DNA of 28,110 bases, from contig JAGGXO010000119.1 of assembly GCA_021163015.1 (NCBI GenBank), forward strand, positions 1 to 28,110, written 5' to 3'. Origin of the DNA: Candidatus Bipolaricaulota bacterium (GTDB lineage: Bacteria > Bipolaricaulota > Bipolaricaulia > UBA7950 > UBA9294). Below are positions 23,062 through 28,110 of the stretch, in pieces. The notes beneath the pieces were generated by a model, which was not told the DNA's origin, searched no databases, and saw nothing but the letters and a program-made list of their open reading frames with translations. Position numbers and translations under genes: made by a program. The first letter of the stretch is position 1; each line of letters opens with the position of its first letter.

Positions 23062-24541
23062 CAATAAGATCCCCCTTGCGCACAGCATCCGCCAGTCGCT
23101 CGATCTTAGGAGCGAGGTACGTGTCACGATCGGTGTGGGGAACGACTTCGCGCACGCGCTCGTACATCCGTCTCATGGCCGGGGCGGGCTTATCGCTTCC
23201 CTGAAAGTCGATCGCCTGCGCAGCGCATAGGTACTCGATCGCCACAATCTTCTCCAGATTGTCGATGATCCTAAGCGCCTTGCGTCCCGATATCGGAGCG
23301 AGGCTGTTGTGATCCTCTTTCCCGCCAGAGGTGGGGATTGAATCGACAAGAGCTGGATAGCAAAGGACCTTGTTCTCGCTCACCAACGCTGCTGCGGTGT
23401 ACTGAACGAGCATCAGACCGGAATTGACACCACCATCTTTGACGAGGAAGAGAGGCAGCCCTCGCCCCGTGCTTGTAAGGAGGCGATCAATCTGGCGCTC
23501 TGCAATGTTTCCCACCTCAGCAAGGGTCATCCCTGCCATCTCAAGAGCTAGACCCATTATCTCACCATGGAAATTCCCTCCCGATAGCACAGAGCTGTCA
23601 GCAAAGACAAGCGGGTTATCCGTCGCTGAGTTGATCTCAATCTTTAGTTTCTCCTCCAGGAAGGATAGCGCCTCGGCCGCCGGGCCAAGTACCTGTGGGA
23701 TACAGCGAAGGCTATAGGCATCCTGCACGTCATCTTTGGTGCTGTCTACAAGCGCGCTTCCATCAATCAACTCTCTTATCCGCTCAGCAATCATCATCTG
23801 GCCGGGATGAGGTCGATTCCTGTGCACGATTGCCCGAAACGGTGCGCTAAACCCACGCAGCCCCTCCAAGCAGAGTCCTGCCGCGCACGTTGCATTCTCC
23901 AACAGCCTTCTGCCGCGAACCCATACGAGAAAGGCAAGAGCACTCATGAACTGTGTCCCGTTGAGGAGTGCCAGCCCCTCCTTCGGAGCAAGGCAGATCG
24001 GATCTCTGTTGATGATCGAAAGAGCTGTTTTCCCATCGATGCGCTTGCCATCGTACATCGCTTCCCCTTCGCCGATGAGAACGAGAGCGATATGCGCTAG
24101 CGGAGCTAAGTCCCCCGACGAACCGACAGAGCCCTGCAATGGGACTATCGGGTGAACATGATAGTTGATAAGGTCCACAAGGTAATCGATCGTCTCCTGC
24201 CGTATCCCAGAATGTCCCTTGGCAAGCGAGTTGATGCGAAAGAGGAGCATTGCCCGCACCACTTCCTCAGGGGCGGGATCGCCAACCCCGGCTGCATGCG
24301 ACAACACGATGTTGCGCTGTAACTGCTTCAGGTCATCGCGCGCGATCGATCGGTTACTCAGGCGACCAAAGCCTGTATTAATACCATATACAGGTGTACC
24401 CTCAGAGACGATGTCTTCCACCACTCGTGCTCCCGTTCGTACACGCAGACGCGCTGCCTCCCCAACAGTGACCGCCTCTCCATCAAGAACAACCTTCGAT
24501 ACTTCGTCGAGTGAAAGCGTATTTCCATCCACTTCTATCAT
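23048..24541 (-). CDS. hutH: Histidine ammonia-lyase-family enzyme with variant MIO site
   Basis: HutH removes ammonia from histidine to give urocanate. This 497-residue protein keeps the family's active-site positions: Y52 (VYGINTGFG), H82 (LSHAAGVG), NGTQ, QDAYSLRC and the SENK segment. The MIO cofactor normally forms from Ala-Ser-Gly; here residues 141-143 are Ser-Ser-Gly (GSVGSSGDLAPLAH), confirmed by the codons. The loop after SIPTSG reads GKEDHNSLAP rather than NQEDHVSMG. Histidine is the likely substrate because hutI is the divergent neighbour and H82 is kept, but another aromatic amino acid is possible. I start at 24541 (GGAGGG 10 nt upstream); an ATG at 24571 has no ribosome site. 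Confidence 0.9.
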   Translation of the reverse strand: MIEVDGNTLSLDEVSKVVLDGEAVTVGEAARLRVRTGARVVEDIVSEGTPVYGINTGFGRLSNRSIARDDLKQLQRNIVLSHAAGVGDPAPEEVVRAMLLFRINSLAKGHSGIRQETIDYLVDLINYHVHPIVPLQGSVGSSGDLAPLAHIALVLIGEGEAMYDGKRIDGKTALSIINRDPICLAPKEGLALLNGTQFMSALAFLVWVRGRRLLENATCAAGLCLEGLRGFSAPFRAIVHRNRPHPGQMMIAERIRELIDGSALVDSTKDDVQDAYSLRCIPQVLGPAAEALSFLEEKLKIEINSATDNPLVFADSSVLSGGNFHGEIMGLALEMAGMTLAEVGNIAERQIDRLLTSTGRGLPLFLVKDGGVNSGLMLVQYTAAALVSENKVLCYPALVDSIPTSGGKEDHNSLAPISGRKALRIIDNLEKIVAIEYLCAAQAIDFQGSDKPAPAMRRMYERVREVVPHTDRDTYLAPKIERLADAVRKGDLIDEQT

Positions 24542-24638
24542 TTCTTTACATCCCTCCAGCACTAAGTTCATCTTCTGCTCGGCAGACTAGTCGCTACGTA
24601 GAGCTTACTCCTATCGGCACGATCGCTCACGTTCGAGA

Positions 24639-24667
24639 TTGTAAAGCCACCCATCCGTCACTATACT
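24639..24667 (+). promoter_or_regulatory. hutI promoter, near-leaderless
   Basis: TTGTAA (24639-24644) and TATACT (24662-24667) are 17 bp apart. The -10 ends 9 nt before the hutI ATG (24677) and no Shine-Dalgarno is present, so the message would begin within a few bases of the start codon. Confidence 0.55.
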
Positions 24668-24676
24668 CAATAGCGT

Positions 24677-25936
24677 ATGAACACTATCATTTCGAACATT
24701 TCTCAGCTTGTCACAGCTCGTGGAGATAACCTGGTGCGCGGCTCGCTGATGAGCAGCCTGTCTGTGCAAGAGGGTGTCTCGATACGCAGTGAGGATGGAA
24801 TAATCGTCCAGATCGGACGCAACGTTGATCAGCACGCTATTGATCTCACGATAGATGCACATGAGGCGGTGGTTCTGCCAGGTCTCGTCGATCCTCACAC
24901 ACACGCCGTGTTTGCAGAGACACGCGAGGAGGAATTCCTCGCTCGACTGCAGGGGCAGCCGTATGGTGAAGGGGGGATTCAATCGAGTGCCCGCGCCGTG
25001 GCAGCGGCAAGTGAAAAGGAATTGGTGCAGGCGGCACTTCCTCGCCTTCGCTTGATGCTCGAAAGTGGAACGACGACGGTGGAGATCAAGAGCGGCTACG
25101 GGCTGAGTCTGGAGGGTGAGACGAAGCTTCTCCTGGCGATCAGACAACTGCGAAAGGCTGCGTCAATGCGGGTCGTTCCCACTTTCCTCGGCGCACACGC
25201 ATTCCCGCAAGGCGTGCGCCGCGACGACTACATCTCGACGATCATCACCGAAATGATCCCGACGGTACGCCGACGGCGTCTGGCGCAGTTCTGCGACGTC
25301 TTCTGCGATGAAGGGTTCTTCACACCAAGCGAGACACGGACTATTCTGCGTGCGGCACGGGGGGCTGGCCTGCGCTTGAAGCTGCACGCCGACGAATTGG
25401 CGGATGTCGGAGGGGCCGAACTCGCCGCCGATCTCGAAGCGACATCGGCGGATCATCTCCTGCGCACGAACGAACACGGGATGCGCCGCCTGCAAGAGGC
25501 AGGAGTGATCCCGGTCCTTCTGCCGGGAACAGCGTTCACCCTCGGCTCTCCCTACGCCCCCGCAAGGAGGATGGTTGACTTGGACTTGCCTGTTGCGCTC
25601 GCGACAGACTTCAACCCAGGAACCTGTCTCATATACTCGATGTGGATCATCATCGCCCTGGCGGTAATGAGGATGAGCCTCACAATCGAGGAAGCGTTGA
25701 CTGCAGCTACGCTCAACGCCGCTGCCGCACTGGAGCTGTCCAGCGAAATCGGGTCAATCGAAGAGGGAAAACATGCTGATCTCCTCCTCCTCGATCTCGA
25801 CAACTATCGTCAAATCCCATATTTCTTCGGGTATAATCCTGTGCGTATGGTGTTGCGCGATGGTCAGGTCGTCTACAACAGCCCCGGTCACGGCAAACCT
25901 GAGCATCCCAAGAAGGCGGCCTCACAACTGTCATGA
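24677..25936 (+). CDS. hutI: Imidazolonepropionase
   Basis: HutI hydrolyses imidazolone-5-propionate to N-formimino-glutamate, the third step of histidine breakdown. The 419-residue amidohydrolase-fold protein shows the metal site HTH (DPHTHAVF), GTTTVEIKSGYGLS, the histidine in FLGAH, KLHADE, SADH, the VLLPG loop and the metal aspartate in ATDFNPG. All expected active-site residues are present. It is divergent from hutH; hutU and formiminoglutamase genes are absent here. Its stop overlaps the ispE start (ATGA), so it leads an operon with unrelated housekeeping genes. Confidence 0.95.
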   Translation: MNTIISNISQLVTARGDNLVRGSLMSSLSVQEGVSIRSEDGIIVQIGRNVDQHAIDLTIDAHEAVVLPGLVDPHTHAVFAETREEEFLARLQGQPYGEGGIQSSARAVAAASEKELVQAALPRLRLMLESGTTTVEIKSGYGLSLEGETKLLLAIRQLRKAASMRVVPTFLGAHAFPQGVRRDDYISTIITEMIPTVRRRRLAQFCDVFCDEGFFTPSETRTILRAARGAGLRLKLHADELADVGGAELAADLEATSADHLLRTNEHGMRRLQEAGVIPVLLPGTAFTLGSPYAPARRMVDLDLPVALATDFNPGTCLIYSMWIIIALAVMRMSLTIEEALTAATLNAAAALELSSEIGSIEEGKHADLLLLDLDNYRQIPYFFGYNPVRMVLRDGQVVYNSPGHGKPEHPKKAASQLS

Positions 25937-26769
25937 TCAGGATTCTCGCCTATGCCAAGATCAATCTTTCTCTGAGCGTTCTACGTCGCCGAGAGGATGG
26001 GTTCCACGAGATCGACTCCCTTATCCAGACGGTCGATTTGGCCGATGACATAAGTGTCAGTAGATCAGGCGATTCGTTGAATGTGAAAAACAATCTTCGT
26101 ATCGCGCAGCAGGAGGATCTTGCTTGGAGAGCAGCCAATCTCGTTCTGGAAGAGAAGACAGTGCGCTGCGGGATGCAGATCACTGTACACAAGGCGATCC
26201 CGACCGGCGCAGGACTTGGCGGTGGGTCGAGCGACGCAGCAGCAGTTCTGTGGTCGGTCGATCGTCTGACGCCACCGGTTCTTCCGCCCGGACTACTAAT
26301 GAACATGGGGGCACAACTAGGATCGGACGTCCCTCTATTCCTACAAGGCGGACTTGTTCGGGCCACGGGAAGAGGGGAAAGGATCACTCCCGTCTTTCCA
26401 TCACGCGGGGAGCACTTTGTCCTCATCGTCCCGCCGGTGTACTGCGACACAGCAGAAGTTTATCGAGAGATGAAGACGCGCGTCATCCTGAAGCGAGAAA
26501 GAACAAGCAAGCCCCAACTTGGGCAGAACGACCTGTACGAAGCGGCCATCTTCTTGTATCCTGAACTACTGCCCTACGCGCAAGCTATAGGAGAGCTGGA
26601 AGCCGAGTACGCTGGAATGAGTGGGAGCGGCTCGACATTCTACGCCGCATTCGCCGATGCGAGCAACGCAGCCACAGCGCAGCGCAGGATGGAAGAAGCC
26701 TTTCCGCAAGCACAAGTTTTCCTGGTACATGGTACGAATACGGGGTTTCTGGCGAAAGGAGAAGAGTAA
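25933..26769 (+). CDS. ispE: 4-(cytidine 5'-diphospho)-2-C-methyl-D-erythritol kinase
   Basis: IspE is the GHMP kinase of the MEP isoprenoid pathway. The 278-residue protein has AKINLSLSVLRRREDGFHEI at the start, the ATP-binding PTGAGLGGGSSDAAA (about residues 90-104), GSDVPLFL and the C-terminal MSGSGST motif. It shows that the organism uses the MEP route at least in part. It overlaps hutI by 4 nt and cmk by 1 nt (TAATG). Confidence 0.95.
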   Translation: MIRILAYAKINLSLSVLRRREDGFHEIDSLIQTVDLADDISVSRSGDSLNVKNNLRIAQQEDLAWRAANLVLEEKTVRCGMQITVHKAIPTGAGLGGGSSDAAAVLWSVDRLTPPVLPPGLLMNMGAQLGSDVPLFLQGGLVRATGRGERITPVFPSRGEHFVLIVPPVYCDTAEVYREMKTRVILKRERTSKPQLGQNDLYEAAIFLYPELLPYAQAIGELEAEYAGMSGSGSTFYAAFADASNAATAQRRMEEAFPQAQVFLVHGTNTGFLAKGEE

Positions 26770-27398
26770 TGCAGATTGCTATCGACGGTCCTGCTGCATC
26801 AGGGAAGACTTCCCTCGGGCGAGCGCTCGCGCAGCGCTTCGGCTTCCTCTTTATCGAGACAGGAAAAATGTACCGCGCGGTCGCGCTCGGGTTCGATCGC
26901 GGACTATCCATCGATAACATACATGTCACGATGAACGACGCTGGGCGCATCCTGTTAAACGGCGAGGACGTAAGCGATATCCTGCACACGCCAAAGCTCG
27001 ACCAGGGGTCATCCCGAGTGGCCACTCGGCCCGAGGTGCGGCAGCTTCTCGTAAGGTTACAGCAGGAAATTGCTGAAGGCCGGGATGTCGTGATGGAGGG
27101 GCGGGATATCGGAACCGTTGTCTTGCCTCACGCGAATGTTAAGATCTTCCTCGACGCGTCGGCACAAGAGCGCGCGCGCCGTCGAGCCAACGAACGCCAT
27201 CAGCTAAGACTAGACGAGACCTTGCGCGACATAATCGCCCGTGACACTCGCGACCAAACGCGTACCATTGCCCCCTTGAACCCCGCAAGCGACGCAACTA
27301 TAATACATACTGACAATAAGAGCCTTGCCGAGGTTATTTCCGAGGCAATAGCTCTGGTCGAGGAGCGGTTGCACACCGGTGAGCAAGTGGCTAACTAA
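26769..27398 (+). CDS. cmk: Cytidylate kinase
   Basis: Cmk phosphorylates CMP and dCMP. The 209-residue protein has the P-loop GPAASGKTS (7-15), the ETGKMYRAVALG substrate segment, MEGRDIGTVVLP and the lid region RRRANERH. The length is slightly shorter than usual but complete. GGAG lies 7-8 nt before the ATG. The 3' end overlaps the plsC start by 20 nt. Confidence 0.95.
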   Translation: MQIAIDGPAASGKTSLGRALAQRFGFLFIETGKMYRAVALGFDRGLSIDNIHVTMNDAGRILLNGEDVSDILHTPKLDQGSSRVATRPEVRQLLVRLQQEIAEGRDVVMEGRDIGTVVLPHANVKIFLDASAQERARRRANERHQLRLDETLRDIIARDTRDQTRTIAPLNPASDATIIHTDNKSLAEVISEAIALVEERLHTGEQVAN

Positions 27399-28014
27399 TC
27401 TCTTTAGGAACAGTATCTACGCGTTGGTAATCATCCTTCTTGAGCCTCTGCTTCTCATTCTGTTCAGGCTTCGAGTTCGTGGGAAAGAAATGCTCGATGC
27501 GAAGAAGGAGTACATCATTGTAGCACACCATCGTAGTTATTGGGATATCCCTCTTATTGTCATCGCCTTTGGCATGCGCAATCGCATCCAATTCATTGCA
27601 CGAGAAGGATTGAAGAAGAACCCCATCTTTCGCCCACTTCTGCACCTGTTCTCAACGACCATCGATCGCGACAACTTCAACGGGGGAGACTTTCGCCGCG
27701 TTCTGAAGACGCTGCGCAAGGAGAGGCTGATTGGCATATTCCCGGAGGGTACAACGAGAGCCGAAGCAAGAGCCAAGACAGGCGTGATTCACTTTGCAAA
27801 GCTTGCGCATAAATTGATCCTTCCCGTCCATCTAAAGGCCGATGGTACATACCCCCCACATTATCCATTTCGCTTTCCGCGAATCACCGTGTCCATCGGC
27901 AAGGCGATCAGCCTGCCAGAGCTGGAAAGTGAGATCTCAACACTCCCCAAGAGATCGAGTGAGCGCGCTACTGTACTGACCGAACGCCTGATGGAACGCA
28001 TTGAAGCTACTTGA
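27379..28014 (+). CDS. plsC: 1-acyl-sn-glycerol-3-phosphate acyltransferase (PlsC family)
   Basis: This 211-residue membrane-associated acyltransferase probably makes phosphatidic acid. It has one N-terminal hydrophobic segment (about 13-30), the catalytic HRSYWD (H51-x4-D56), FIAREGLKKNP, and FPEGTTR. The start is GTG at 27379, inside the cmk end; an AGGAG is 13 nt upstream, which is far, so coupling to cmk is likely. The cmk-plsC pairing is common in bacteria. An AGGAGG shortly after the stop (28018-28023) hints at a further gene beyond the window, but no start is well placed to use it. Confidence 0.9.
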   Translation: MSKWLTNLFRNSIYALVIILLEPLLLILFRLRVRGKEMLDAKKEYIIVAHHRSYWDIPLIVIAFGMRNRIQFIAREGLKKNPIFRPLLHLFSTTIDRDNFNGGDFRRVLKTLRKERLIGIFPEGTTRAEARAKTGVIHFAKLAHKLILPVHLKADGTYPPHYPFRFPRITVSIGKAISLPELESEISTLPKRSSERATVLTERLMERIEAT

Positions 28015-28110
28015 TAAAGGAGGCAGATAGTAGAAACTTAAGAGATTGACTTGCAGGCTCCCAACCCTGAGATGCAAAGGGAAGGGGAAATTCCACTAAC
28101 AGGTGATAGC

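Noticed and set aside
23062..23127. N-terminal extension of Era
   Set aside because: It lies within hutH, lacks a ribosome site, and Era homologues begin at the chosen Met.
24617..24645. Divergent hutH promoter using TTTACA that mirrors the hutI -35
   Set aside because: The -35 overlap resembles the pheS/pepP case, but the hexamer at 17 bp is TCGTGC, which is no -10 element.
28072..28110. ATG open to the window end (MQREGEIPLTGDS)
   Set aside because: No ribosome site close by; the AGGAGG at 28018-28023 is about 48 nt away, and only 13 codons are visible.

Overview
This is bacterial chromosome from an organism I cannot name with certainty. It is moderately GC-rich by eye, has densely packed genes and carries no rRNA, tRNA, CRISPR array or insertion sequence that I can see. 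The core genes (rlmN, priA, pheS, fabF, atpC, recO, era, ispE, cmk, plsC) are bacterial. Two genes have a more archaeal or eukaryotic look: a full-length Pus10 tRNA pseudouridine synthase and a DRG-type GTPase with a TGS domain. That mixture, the scattered operons (pheS without pheT, atpC away from other atp genes) and a helicase-dead PriA suggest a deep-branching lineage. Candidate phylum Bipolaricaulota/Acetothermia is my guess, and it is inference only.

Layout. 1-574: the 3' end of rlmN. 593-4063 (minus): pus10, then a sigma-70 family factor with changed -10-recognition residues, then a YcaQ/AlkX-type DNA glycosylase. 4190-4818: a strong promoter, a class I cyclic-di-GMP (GEMM-I) riboswitch, a small uncertain ORF and a perfect 12-bp hairpin. 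4939-9161 (plus): an ArsB/NhaD-type ion transporter, an MBL-fold hydrolase and priA. 9158-11646 (minus): an ATP-cone/uridine-kinase fusion and the DRG-like GTPase, convergent with priA. 11852-13880 (minus): pepP coupled to a PKD lipoprotein. 13987-14994 (plus): pheS, whose promoter shares its -35 with the pepP promoter. 15207-18290 (minus): deoC, recO, atpC, fabF. 18524-24541 (minus): hutH, era, a REC-PAS-GAF3-GGDEF diguanylate cyclase and a GNAT-family protein, with overlapping or nearly touching ends. 24677-28014 (plus): hutI, ispE, cmk, plsC, also overlapping.

How parts connect. The diguanylate cyclase makes cyclic di-GMP, and a receptor RNA for it lies about 15 kb away, so the window holds both the source and a sensor of this second messenger. 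hutH and hutI are divergent neighbours covering steps 1 and 3 of histidine breakdown; hutU and the last step are not here. Several first-of-operon genes (pheS, hutI, the kinase, possibly the transporter) have a -10-like element only 6-9 nt before the start codon and no clear separate Shine-Dalgarno, which suggests leaderless mRNAs. Internal genes mostly have clear Shine-Dalgarno sequences or overlap the preceding stop.
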